This document shows, one piece after another, positions 53,802-63,600 of a stretch of DNA of 64,000 bases; position 1 is the first letter of the stretch, and each line of letters begins with the position of its first letter. The DNA is from Glycomyces algeriensis. Lineage in GTDB: Bacteria; Actinomycetota; Actinomycetes; Mycobacteriales; Micromonosporaceae. The notes under the pieces were generated by a model. That model saw nothing but the letters and a program-made list of their open reading frames with translations. It made no database searches and was not told where the DNA came from. Made by a program: the position numbers and the translations under genes. The stretch covers positions 459,148-523,147 of the forward strand of contig NZ_JAPZVR010000003.1 in assembly GCF_027622855.1 (NCBI RefSeq). The letters run 5' to 3'.

Positions 53802-56800
53802 TCAGGCGAGGCCGGTGGCCTTCGACAGCGCCGCGAGCACCTCGGAGGCGACCACGGGGTCGACCGGCCCGAAGCCGGCCTTCGGCGCGGGCACGTCCCA
53901 GCCGCGCACGTCGCGGTCGGCGAGGACGACGGCCCGGAGGGTCTGGTCGGGGCAGTGCTCGATCGAGCCGACCCAGATGCCCGGGTCGAGGCTGAGCACG
54001 AGGTAGCCCGCGCCGTGCACCTCGCAGGACATGCCCGGTTCGATCCCGGCGTCCTGCGGCGCGGCCCGCTCCCAGCCCTTACTCGTGAGGCCGAGCAGCT
54101 TGCCGACCGGGACGGTGACCCCCTCGAACCGCGTCAGGCGGCCCGTCTGCAGCTCCTCATCAGTGAAGGCCATCACCGGGCGCTCCAGCTGCGGGAAGGG
54201 CTGCAGGATCTCGTAGTCGGCGAGGATCTCGCCCCAGGCGTCGACCTCGCCGCCGATGAGCGCGGGGTGCGCGAGGCGGATCGCGGCGTCCGCGGGGAGC
54301 GTGAACGCCTCCTCTTCGACGTCGGTGCAGCCCTTGTCCTCCGCGAGGCGGAACGAGGTCCGCGGCCCGTCTGACTCGGCCGTCCACACCAGGCGGCGGG
54401 CGAGGTGCCACACGAGCGGGTGCTGCACGAAGTGCTCGTCGAACTCGGCGGGCGTCCACGTCCGGCCCTGCACCATGGCCCGCTCGAGCCGCTTCACCTG
54501 GTCGGCCGCGACCGTGCGGAGGTCCTTGCGCAGTCCGGCGAACCGCTGGTACGCGGCGGTGGCGAGGAGCTCGTCGTCCTTGGCGCCCGGCTTGGGCAGG
54601 CTCTTGCGCGGCTTCCCGTCGCCGTCGCGCACGAACGGCTTGAGCGCCTCGTCGAAGCCCACGGTGAACTGCCGGGGCCCGTAGTCGAGGAGGAGCGCGG
54701 CCTCGTCGCGCAGCCCGAAGTCGGGCACGAGGCGGTCGGCGAGCTGGTCGGCGGTGAGGCCGAGGTTCGCGGCGATGGCGTCGATCTGCTCGCCCGCTTC
54801 GGCTTTGATCGCGGCGAACTTGGCTTTCTCAGCGATCTGGTTGATCGCGCGCAGCGCGGCCTCGGTGCCGATCGCGCCGAGCACCTTGAGGCCCTTGACG
54901 GCCCGCTGGTGCTGGCTCTCCCCCGGCCACTTGGCGACGAGCGGGGCGAGGAGGCGCACGGCCTCGTCGTCCGCGAAGTGCGCGAGCTGCGTCAGGGCCC
55001 AGCCGTCCTCGGAGGGCGCTCCGGCGGTGAGCCACCGCTCGAAGAGCGCCACCGAGAAGCGCGCCAGTGAGAGCCGGTCGCAGGCCTCGGCGACGACCGC
55101 GACGCCCGGGTAGTCGTACTCGGGCGTGCCGATGGCGAGCACGGTGAGGAGGTTGCGGACGGCGGCGTCCGGGAGCGCGTGCTCGCGCCCGGCGAGGAGC
55201 ACCTGCGGCAGCGCCGCCGGGGACGCCCACGCGCCGGTCTTGGGGACCTGGATGCCGATCGGCATGAGCGGGTCGATGTCCACGAGGCCGCCGATCGCGG
55301 CGGCGGCCTCGTCGCCGTACTGGACGGCGGCTTCGCGCACGACGTCCGCGCCGTGGGTCGCGGCGAGGTAGCGCAGTGCGGCCTCGGCGGCGGCGCGGGG
55401 CTTCTTGGTCTTGCCGAGGGCGTCCGGGACGAGCAGTGCCGCGGCGTCCGCGCCGTGCCGCTCGAACCACTCGACCGCGAAGGAGCGCATGCTCTTCAGG
55501 CGCACGAGGGCGTCGGCGGCGTACCGGGCGACGGTGAGGTTCGCGATCGGCAGCAGCAGGAGGCGCCGGAACTCGAAGTCGTACGAGGTGGCGGTGAAGA
55601 GGTGCTGCGTCGCTTCGGCTCCGAGGTTCACCAGGATGCGCTGGAGGATCTCGACGGTGAAGAAGGTGTTGGCGGCCTTCCAGCGCGGCAGGAGTTCGGC
55701 GGCGACCTCCGGGTGCGCGAGGGCGAGCATGGCGGCCTGGCCCTGGCCGTCCTTGGTGTCGAACTCCCGGGTCGCGTACTCCCAGCGGGTGCGGCTCCAG
55801 TCGGCGGTGTCGCCGAAGCCGGCGAACAGGTAGTGCTCCGTGGACTCCCAGGCTTCGCGTTCGCCTGCGGCCCAGTGCATCCGGTTGATCGGCGCCGGTT
55901 CCAGGCCCTTGAGGACGACCGGTCCGCGCTCGGCGGCGCCGGTGGTCCAGGGCGGTGCGGCGAGCAGTGCGGGCACTGCGTCGGCGGGTGCCTCGGGGAC
56001 GCGCCGCCGTTCGGCGGTGAGGGGCTCGACGACCGCCCGGGTCGCCTCGTCCGCGAGCGGGAGCGCGGTGTCGAGCAGGACCGGGGCGGCGTGGAGGAGG
56101 GTCACGAGCTGCTTGCGTTCGCCCGCGTCAGCGGCCGGGAGGCGGCCGGCGATGAGCCGCAGTGCGCGCCTGGGGAAGTTCGCGGCGGCCTCCATGGCGA
56201 AGGCCATGGCGTCGGCCTGTTCGATCCGGTCGAGGAGCAGCGTCATGGCCTGGTCGCCGGGGAGGGCCGCGAGGGCCCGGTAGAGGACCTTCCGGTCGTT
56301 CGCGTCGGTGTAGCCGCGGAGGCGACCTTCGACGACGGGCAGTGCGGCCGCCCCGAGCCGGTGGACGAGGTCGGCCAACTCGACGGCCGACAGCCAGTAG
56401 TAGGACGACGCGTCGAAACCGACGGTGTCCAGCTGGTCCGCGGTGGCGACCAGCGCGAGGAACACCGCCTTGTAGCCCGCCTTCGGCACGATCGCCCGGT
56501 GCTCCTCGCAGACCTCGTTCAGCCAGGCCTCCTCGTCGGGGACGAGGACGCTCACCGCGAGGCGCATTTCAGGGCTGGTGCGGCGTTCGGCGAGCGCGGC
56601 CACGACCTCCTCGTATTCGGCGGCGGTGGCGATGAGCGCCCGGATCTGGCGGATCTCCTTGTTGTCGTGGAGGTGCGACCAGGCGTAGTTGTCGATCTGA
56701 CGCTGCTCGAGCCCGATCTTGCCGCTGTTCCACTGGTGGTCGAAGGTGCAGGCCTCGGCGAGCGCGGCCGCGGCGAACGGGAGCCCGTGGTCGGCCGCCA

Positions 56801-57122
56801 GCAGGTCGAACATCGGGCGGTAGCAGGCGACGCGGTACTCGAGCTTGGTGAGCCGCAATGCGACCGCCGCGCCCCGCAGGTCGGCCTCGCCGTCGAGGTA
56901 GGCCGCGAGGGCCTCCGCGAGCTCGTTCCCGGGGTCGTTGAGGATCAGGGCCCGGAGCCGGTCGCGGTTCAGTTCGACGAGGGCGCGACCGGTCTCGGGG
57001 TCGAGTTTGGCCTTGCGCGGCTTGGCGGCGCCGCGCCGGGGCTGCACGAAGCGCCTCCAGGAGTCGGGGAAGGCGATGCGGTCTTCGTCGGGCAGCGCCG
57101 CGGGCGTCTCGGTTTCGGTCAT
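53802..57122 (-). CDS. DUF4132 protein, second copy
   Basis: A 1106-residue protein. After a basic N-terminus (FVQPRRGAAKPRKAK) come long helical repeat-like regions. A C-terminal half closely resembles the next two copies: LAIGTPEYDYPGVAVVAEACDR, GESQHQRAVKGLKVLGAIGTEAAL, LGLTADQLADRLVPDFGLRDEAA, DYGPRQFTVGFDE, and the DUF4132 signature ILADYEILQPFPQLERPV. No transmembrane segment or known catalytic motif is seen. The start ATG 57122 lacks a ribosome site; the -10 ends 7-8 nt upstream, so the message is probably leaderless. Own promoter and terminator. Confidence 0.88.
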   Translation of the reverse strand: MTETETPAALPDEDRIAFPDSWRRFVQPRRGAAKPRKAKLDPETGRALVELNRDRLRALILNDPGNELAEALAAYLDGEADLRGAAVALRLTKLEYRVACYRPMFDLLAADHGLPFAAAALAEACTFDHQWNSGKIGLEQRQIDNYAWSHLHDNKEIRQIRALIATAAEYEEVVAALAERRTSPEMRLAVSVLVPDEEAWLNEVCEEHRAIVPKAGYKAVFLALVATADQLDTVGFDASSYYWLSAVELADLVHRLGAAALPVVEGRLRGYTDANDRKVLYRALAALPGDQAMTLLLDRIEQADAMAFAMEAAANFPRRALRLIAGRLPAADAGERKQLVTLLHAAPVLLDTALPLADEATRAVVEPLTAERRRVPEAPADAVPALLAAPPWTTGAAERGPVVLKGLEPAPINRMHWAAGEREAWESTEHYLFAGFGDTADWSRTRWEYATREFDTKDGQGQAAMLALAHPEVAAELLPRWKAANTFFTVEILQRILVNLGAEATQHLFTATSYDFEFRRLLLLPIANLTVARYAADALVRLKSMRSFAVEWFERHGADAAALLVPDALGKTKKPRAAAEAALRYLAATHGADVVREAAVQYGDEAAAAIGGLVDIDPLMPIGIQVPKTGAWASPAALPQVLLAGREHALPDAAVRNLLTVLAIGTPEYDYPGVAVVAEACDRLSLARFSVALFERWLTAGAPSEDGWALTQLAHFADDEAVRLLAPLVAKWPGESQHQRAVKGLKVLGAIGTEAALRAINQIAEKAKFAAIKAEAGEQIDAIAANLGLTADQLADRLVPDFGLRDEAALLLDYGPRQFTVGFDEALKPFVRDGDGKPRKSLPKPGAKDDELLATAAYQRFAGLRKDLRTVAADQVKRLERAMVQGRTWTPAEFDEHFVQHPLVWHLARRLVWTAESDGPRTSFRLAEDKGCTDVEEEAFTLPADAAIRLAHPALIGGEVDAWGEILADYEILQPFPQLERPVMAFTDEELQTGRLTRFEGVTVPVGKLLGLTSKGWERAAPQDAGIEPGMSCEVHGAGYLVLSLDPGIWVGSIEHCPDQTLRAVVLADRDVRGWDVPAPKAGFGPVDPVVASEVLAALSKATGLA

Positions 57123-57129
57123 GGGCGAC

Positions 57130-57151
57130 AGCTTAGGAACCGGGTACGACA
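57130..57151 (-). promoter_or_regulatory. Promoter of the second DUF4132 copy
   Basis: Minus strand: TGTCGTACC (57151-57143), 7 bp, TAAGCT (57135-57130). The predicted start is 57123, one base before the ATG. Confidence 0.62.
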
Positions 57152-57175
57152 CGGTGCTCCCGGAGCCACGCACGG

Positions 57176-60100
57176 TCACCGGTCCCCTTGCGGGGCAGTG
57201 GATCGAGTGATTCGGGCGAGGCCGCTCAGCGCTTCGGAGGCGCGGACGGGGTCGATGTCGTCGAGCGGTTTGCCGTCCGGGGCGAGCGGCGTGCCGAAGT
57301 CGCCGTTGCGGGAGAGGCAGACGGCGGTGAGCTCCTGGTCCGGGAGGGCGCTCACGGAGCCGGTGTAGATGCCCGGCTGGAGCATCACGGTGAGGTAGCC
57401 GCTGCCGGGGAGGGCGTAGAGGAGGCCCGGTTCGACGCCGCCGCCCTCGGGTTGGGCGCGCATCCAGCCGCGGTTGACGAGGCCGAGGATCGGGCCCACC
57501 GCCACGGCGGCGCCTTCGAAGCGGGTGAGGCGGCCGGTGGCGAGCTCGTCTTCGGAGAAGGCGAGCACCGGCCGGTTCAGCTGCTCGAACGGCTGCAGGA
57601 TCTCGTAGTCGGCCAGCAGCGTCGACCAGGCCTGGACCGCCTCGGGCCCGAGGAGGGCCGGGTGGGCGAGGCGGACCGTGGATTCGGTTGCGGGCGTGAA
57701 GGTCTCGTCGTCCACATCGGAGTAGGTGCCGTCCTCGGCGACGCGGAAGCCCGTGCGGGCGCCCTCGTGCTCGGCGAGCCACACGAGCCGCCGCGCGAGG
57801 TGGCCGCTGAGCGCGTGCTCGACGTAGTGCTCGCGGAATTCCTCCAGCGCCCAGCGGCGGCCGTCGATCATGGCCGCTTCGAGCCGCTTCACGAGGTCGG
57901 CGGCGACGGTGCGCAGGTCCTTCTTCAGCGCGGTGAACCGCCGGTAGGCGTCCTCGGCGGTCTCGGCGTCGTGCTTGCCGGGCTTGGGGAGGGTCTTGCG
58001 CGGCTTGCCGTCGCCGTCGTGGACGAAGGGCCGCAGCTGCTCGTCGAAACGCACGGTGAACCGCCGGGGCCCGTAGTCGACGACGAGCGCGGCCTCGTCG
58101 CCGAGCCCGAAGTCGGGCAGGAGCCGGTCGGCGAGCTGCTCTGCGGTCAGGCCGAGGTTCGCGGCGATGGCGTTGATCTGCTCGGTCGCCTCCCAGCGGA
58201 TCGCGTCGAACTTCGCCTTGTCGGCGATGGCCTGGACGGCGCGCATCGCGGTCTCGGTGCCGATCGCGCCGAGCACCTTGAGGCCCTTGACGGCCCGCTG
58301 GTGCTGGTTCTCCCCCGGCCAGGCCGCGACGAGCGGGGCGAGGGCGCGCACGGTGTGGTCGTCGGCGAAGTGGGCGAGCTGCGTCAGCGCCCAGGTCTCG
58401 GTGCTCGGCGCGCCCGCGCTGCGCCACTGCTCGAAGAGCGCGAGCGAGAAGCGGCCCAGTGAGGCGCGGTCGCAGGCCTCGGCCACGACTTCGACACCGG
58501 CGTAAGGGTATTCGGGGGTCGCGAGGGCGAGGACGGTGATCAGGTGCTCGACGGCGCTCGGCGGCAGGGCCCGCTCCCCGCCGGCCAGGAGCACCTGCGG
58601 GAGCAGCGGCGGGGCCGCCCAGGCGACCGGCTTCGGGATCGTCACGCCCACCGGGTCGAGCGGGTCGGCGTCCACCAGCGGCTCGAGCGCCGCGACGGCG
58701 TCGTCGCCGTAGTGCTTCACGGCCTCACGCACCAGATCCGAGCCGTGCCGGGCCACGAGGAACGCCAGCGCGGTCGCGGCGTTCTTGCGCAGGGCCTTGT
58801 CGGCGCCGAGCGCGTCCGGGACGAGGAGGACCGCGGCGTCGGCGGCGTGGCGGTCGAACCATTCGACGGCGGTGGCGCGCAGGGACTTCAGCCGCACGAG
58901 AGCGTCGGCCATGTCCCGGGCGGCGGGCAGGTTCGCGATGGGCAGGGCGCAGTCGCGGCTGTTGCGGTCGAGGCCCGCGGCCCTGGCGATCTCGTGGGAC
59001 ACGGTCGTCTCGAAGCGGGCGAGGGCCCGTTTGAGCTCGTAGTGCGCCCAGTAGCCGAGGGAGTCTCGGGCACGCCAGCGGTCGGCGACGGGCGCGGCGA
59101 TCGCGAGCGGCCCGTGCGACAGCAGGCGCAGGCCCTGTTCGGGCGGCAGTTTGCGCAGTTCGAGCCGGCGGGCGTCCTCGTGCCAGCGGTCGTCGCCCCG
59201 GTCGCTGACGTCGTAGACGGCCCGCGAGAAGGCCTCCTGCTCGCCTGCGGCCCAGACGACCCGGTTGATCCGGGGCGGCTCGAGCCCTTCGAGGGCGACG
59301 GCTTTCGGCTTGGCGCGCTTGAGGGTCCACGGCGGGGCCGCGAGGAGGCGGGGCAGGTCGGCTTCGTCGGCGTAGGGCGTCCGGTCGAGGGCGTCGAACA
59401 GCGGCGCGACGACCGCCCGGGTCTCGGGGTCGAGGTGCGGCACGGCCGCTTCGATCCCGGGGTCGGCGCGCAGCAGCAGCGTGAGCCGCTGCTGTGCGGC
59501 GGCACCGGCTCCGGGAAGGCGGGCGGCGGCGGCCCGGAGGGTCCGCAGCGGGTAGTGCTCCGCGAACTCGTTCGCGACGCCCATGACGTCCGGTTCGTAG
59601 AGCCGGTCGACGAGGTAGGCCGCGGCGGCGTCGGAGGGGAGCCCGGCCAGTGCCTTGTGGAGCCGTCGGCGCCAGCCCACGGGGTGGGTGTCCTTGACGC
59701 TGTCGATCACGATCGGCGCGGCGGCGGCGCCGAGTCGCTTGACGAGGTTCGCGAGCGCGGGGGTCTCGAGGTGGTAGGCCGGGATGCGGAGCGGGCCGAG
59801 GGCGTCGAGCTGGCCGGCGGTGGTGGCGGCCTGGGTCGCCAGGAGTTGGGTGAGGTGCGATGACGGGGTGCCGTCGAGGTGCTCGTCGCACACTTCGTCG
59901 GCCCAGGCGCGCTCGTCGGGGACGAGGAGGGTGACCGCGAGCCGTTCGGCCGGGGTGGTGCGGCGGCGGGCGAGCGCGTCGCGGACGGGGGCGTACTCGG
60001 TGCCGGAGGCGGCGGCGATGCGGTGGCGGAGGTCGGCGAGGAGGCCGTCCGGGACGGTGCGGTACCAGGCGGTGTCGTCGAGGCGCAGCTGTCGCAGGCG

Positions 60101-60532
60101 GATCCGGCCGGGGTCCCGGCCGGTGTCGAAGGTGAAGAGCAGCGCGGCGGTCTCGGCGGCGAACGGCAGGCCGTGGTCGGCGGCGAGGCGGGCGAGCATG
60201 GCGCGGGACGCGGCGGTCTTCTGCTCGATGAAGTCGGTGGTGGCCGGGTCACCGCCCAGGTGGTGGCAGATGACGGCGGTGGCGACGGCCGCGCCGGCGG
60301 GGTCGGCGGTCCCGTCGAGGAAGGCGGTGCCGACCGGTCGCAACAGCTCGTGGGGGGCGAGGTCGAGGGCGGCGCGGGCCCAGGTCTCGTGTTCGGCGAA
60401 CAGGAGCCCGCCCGCGTCGGCGTCCGCGGTGACCTTGCGGGCCTTCCCAGTGGTGCGGGTCGGCTTCACGTGCCGTTCCCAGGCTTTCGGGAAGTGGGCC
60501 TGGTCTTCTTGGGGTGCAACCGATGCCGTCAT
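57176..60532 (-). CDS. DUF4132 protein, third copy
   Basis: An 1118-residue paralogue. Its first residues (MTASVAPQEDQ) resemble those of the fourth copy (MTDHVAPQEDQ), and the DNA encoding them shares a 21-bp identical run (60500-60520 with 63915-63935), showing a fairly recent duplication that also carried the promoter. The C-terminal half carries LALATPEYPYAGVEVVAEACDRA, GENQHQRAVKGLKVLGAIGTETAM, DYGPRRFTVRFDEQLRPFVHDGDG and LLADYEILQPFEQLNRPVLAF. The start ATG 60532 has GAAGGA at 7 nt and a 29-nt leader. Confidence 0.88.
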   Translation of the reverse strand: MTASVAPQEDQAHFPKAWERHVKPTRTTGKARKVTADADAGGLLFAEHETWARAALDLAPHELLRPVGTAFLDGTADPAGAAVATAVICHHLGGDPATTDFIEQKTAASRAMLARLAADHGLPFAAETAALLFTFDTGRDPGRIRLRQLRLDDTAWYRTVPDGLLADLRHRIAAASGTEYAPVRDALARRRTTPAERLAVTLLVPDERAWADEVCDEHLDGTPSSHLTQLLATQAATTAGQLDALGPLRIPAYHLETPALANLVKRLGAAAAPIVIDSVKDTHPVGWRRRLHKALAGLPSDAAAAYLVDRLYEPDVMGVANEFAEHYPLRTLRAAAARLPGAGAAAQQRLTLLLRADPGIEAAVPHLDPETRAVVAPLFDALDRTPYADEADLPRLLAAPPWTLKRAKPKAVALEGLEPPRINRVVWAAGEQEAFSRAVYDVSDRGDDRWHEDARRLELRKLPPEQGLRLLSHGPLAIAAPVADRWRARDSLGYWAHYELKRALARFETTVSHEIARAAGLDRNSRDCALPIANLPAARDMADALVRLKSLRATAVEWFDRHAADAAVLLVPDALGADKALRKNAATALAFLVARHGSDLVREAVKHYGDDAVAALEPLVDADPLDPVGVTIPKPVAWAAPPLLPQVLLAGGERALPPSAVEHLITVLALATPEYPYAGVEVVAEACDRASLGRFSLALFEQWRSAGAPSTETWALTQLAHFADDHTVRALAPLVAAWPGENQHQRAVKGLKVLGAIGTETAMRAVQAIADKAKFDAIRWEATEQINAIAANLGLTAEQLADRLLPDFGLGDEAALVVDYGPRRFTVRFDEQLRPFVHDGDGKPRKTLPKPGKHDAETAEDAYRRFTALKKDLRTVAADLVKRLEAAMIDGRRWALEEFREHYVEHALSGHLARRLVWLAEHEGARTGFRVAEDGTYSDVDDETFTPATESTVRLAHPALLGPEAVQAWSTLLADYEILQPFEQLNRPVLAFSEDELATGRLTRFEGAAVAVGPILGLVNRGWMRAQPEGGGVEPGLLYALPGSGYLTVMLQPGIYTGSVSALPDQELTAVCLSRNGDFGTPLAPDGKPLDDIDPVRASEALSGLARITRSTAPQGDR

Positions 60533-60567
60533 CTGCGTCCTTCGTGGGGCCGGGAGTGTCGCGGCCG

Positions 60568-60589
60568 AGGATAGCGATGCGGTGCGACA
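60568..60589 (-). promoter_or_regulatory. Promoter of the third DUF4132 copy
   Basis: Minus strand: TGTCGCACC (60589-60581), 7 bp, TATCCT (60573-60568). A perfect 11-bp inverted repeat, GGGAGTGTCGC at 60552-60562 and GCGACACTCCC at 60584-60594, brackets the -10. Confidence 0.68.
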
Positions 60590-60614
60590 CTCCCGTTCCG
60601 TCACGAACCGGGCA

Positions 60615-63600
60615 CTAGGCGGCGCCGGTGAGACGGGTCAGCGCCGCCAGGACCTCCGAGGCGATGACCGGGTCGATGCCTTGGGGCACTTCGCGGGCGG
60701 GGGTGTCGGTGGCCGTCCACCGGTAGCGCTCGTCCCGCTCGAGTCTGGCGCTCACGATGGTCTGCTCGGGGGCTTCGCCCACATCGCCGATCCAGATGCC
60801 GGGGTCGAGCGACACGACGACGGAGCCGCCGCCGGGCAGCGGGTAGGCGATGCCGGGGGCGACGCCGCCGTCCTCGGGGCTGGCCCGGTTCCAGCCGCGC
60901 TGGGTCAGGCCGAGCACGCGGCCCACGTCGACTTTGGCGCCTTCGAAGCGCTTGAGGCCGCCGGTGGCGAGCTCGTCGTCGTGGAAGGCCAGCACCGGGC
61001 GGCCGAGCTGCTCGAAGGGCTGCAGCACCTCGTAGTCGGCGAGGACCTCGGCCCAGGCCGCGGTCTCGGCGCCGAGGTGGACGGGGTGCGCGAGGCGGAT
61101 GCGGGCGGTCGCGTCGAGGTCGACGGTGTCGTCCTCGATGTCGCTGAAGGTGCCGTCCTCGGCGATGCGGAACCCGAACCGGGAACCGCCGGTGTCGGCG
61201 AGCCAGACGAGGCGGCGGGTCAGGTGCCCGGTGAGCGGGTGCTCGACGAAGTGGCGGCGGAACTCGTCCACGGACCAGTCGCGGCCGGAGACCATGGCCG
61301 CCTCGAACCGGCGCACCTGGTCGGCGGCGACGCTGCGCAGCTCCTTCTTCAACGCACTGAACCGCTGGTACGACTCGGCGGCGATCTCGGGGTCGTCCTT
61401 CGCTCCGGGTTTGGGGAGCGCCTTGCGGGGCTTGCCGTCGCCGTCGCGGACGAACGGCTTGAGCTGCTCGTCGAAGGCGACGGTGAACTGCCGCGGCCCG
61501 TAGTCGAGGACGAGCGCGGCCGCCTCGCCGAGCCCGAAGTCGGGCACGAGGCGGTCGGCGAGCTGCTCGCGGCTCAGCCCGAGGCCTTCGGCGATGCGGG
61601 TGATCTGGCGGCCCGCCTCCTCCTTGAGCGCCTTGAACTTCACCTTCTCAGCGATGGTCTGGATGGCGCGCAGCGCCGTCTCGGAGCCGATCGCGCCCAG
61701 CACCTCCAGCCCGGTGACGGCGCGCTTGTGCTGGCTCTGGCCGGGCCATTCGCGGATGCGCGGGGCGAGGTCCCACACGGTCGCGTCGTCGGCGAAGTGC
61801 ATGAGCTGCGTGAACGCCCAGGAGTCCTTCGAGGGCGCGCCGACCGTGAGCCACCGGTCGAACACGGCCCGGCTGAACCGGGTGAGGGAGGCGCGGTCGC
61901 AGGCCTCGGCGACCACGTCGACGCCGCGGTACTCGTAGTCGGGGGTGCCCAGGGCCAGCACAGTCAGCAGGTGCACGACGGACTCGGCCGGGAGCGCCCG
62001 CTCGCCGCCCTTGAGGAGCACCTGCGGCAGGATCGCCGGCGAGGCCCAGCTGCCGGGCTTCGAGACTTTGACGGGCGAGTCCAGCGGGTCGATGTCGAGC
62101 AGCGCCGTGACCGCTTGCGCCGCTTCGGGGCCGAACGCCTCGGCCTCGGCCGCGACGGCGTCGCGGCCGTGGCGCGTGGCGAGGAGGGCCAGCGCGGTCG
62201 CCGCGTATTCGCGGCGCTTCTTGTCCGCGCCGAGCGCGTCCGGCACGAGGTAGGGGACGGCGGCGAGCCCGTGCCGGCCGAACCAGCGGACGGCGCTGGA
62301 CCGGGCGCCCTTCAAGCGGGCCAGCCGTTCGGCCGCGATGCGCGCGGCGGCCTGGTTGAGGATCGGACCGGGGAGTTCGAGGCAGGTGTGCTCGGTCGCG
62401 GGGAGGACGAGCACGCGGTCGATCACGCGCTCGCCGAAGCGGGCCAGGACGCGCTGGAGCTGGATCTGGCTGCCGGGGAGGACGTCGGGATCCCAGTGAT
62501 CGAGGAGCTTCTCGGCGTGCTCGGCCCGGCCGTGCCCGAGGAAGGAGACCAGGAGCCAGTGGTCGAGTTCGATGGTCTTGATGTCGTGCCAGTACTCCTC
62601 GTCGGGTTCGTACATGCCGGTGACGCGGCTCCAGGCCTCGCGTTCGCCCGGTTCCCAGGTCAAGTGGGCGGCGGCGGGCGCTTCGAGGCCTTCGATGACC
62701 ACGGGTTTCACCTTGGGCCGCTTGCGGGTCCAGGGCGGGGCGACGAGCAGCGGCGGCAGGTCCTCGGGGGCGGCGTCGGGGACGCGGCCGGAGGTGTCGA
62801 GCAGGTCGGCGAGGGCCGCCCGGTCGGCGTCGTCGAGGTGGGCCCGGTGGGCGGGGGCGATCATTCCGGCGATGGCGGTGAGCCAGGTGCGCAGGTCGTC
62901 GGACGCGTCGGGGGCGAGGCGGGCGGCGGTGCGCAGGGCGCGCACGGGGTAGCGGGAGGCGGCCTCGGTCGCGGCCTCCCACACGTTCGGCCAGGTGAGG
63001 CGCGCGAAGATGAACGCGGTGGCCTCGTCGCTCGGGACCATCGCGATCGCCCGGTACAGGAGCTTGCGGAAGTCGTCGTTGTAGTGGTGCGCGGCCTTGT
63101 CGGTCTCGAGCATCACGGGCAGTGCGTCGGTGCCGAGGCCGCCGAGGGCGGCGGCCATGACGTCGATCTCCATCCGGTAGTAGCTCAGGAGCGTGGGCAT
63201 GCCCGCCGCGCGCGGGTGCACGGGGTCGCTGGCGGAGTGCCAGAAGAGGAGGTCGGCCTGGCCGGCGTAGGCCCGGTTCTTGCTGAACTCGATGCAGGCC
63301 TCCAGGACCCAGTCGGTCTCGGTCGGGAGCAGGACCATGGCGGCCGAGCGCTTGGCCCCGGAGTCGCGGTGGCCGGCGACGGCCGCGACGACCTCGGCGT
63401 ACGCCTCGTCCGAGACGGACGCGAGGAGCGAGCGCACGGCGGCGAGGTCGCCGTGGTGGAGTTCGTGCACGGCCGTGTCGGGGTGCGCGACGTCGTGCTC
63501 GAAGATCGTGCGCTTCGCGATGGCCTCGCCGCCGTAGTGGCCGCTGGTCGTCGGGCAGATCGCGAGGCGCTCGACGGCGGCGGCCGTCGCGAACGGCAGG

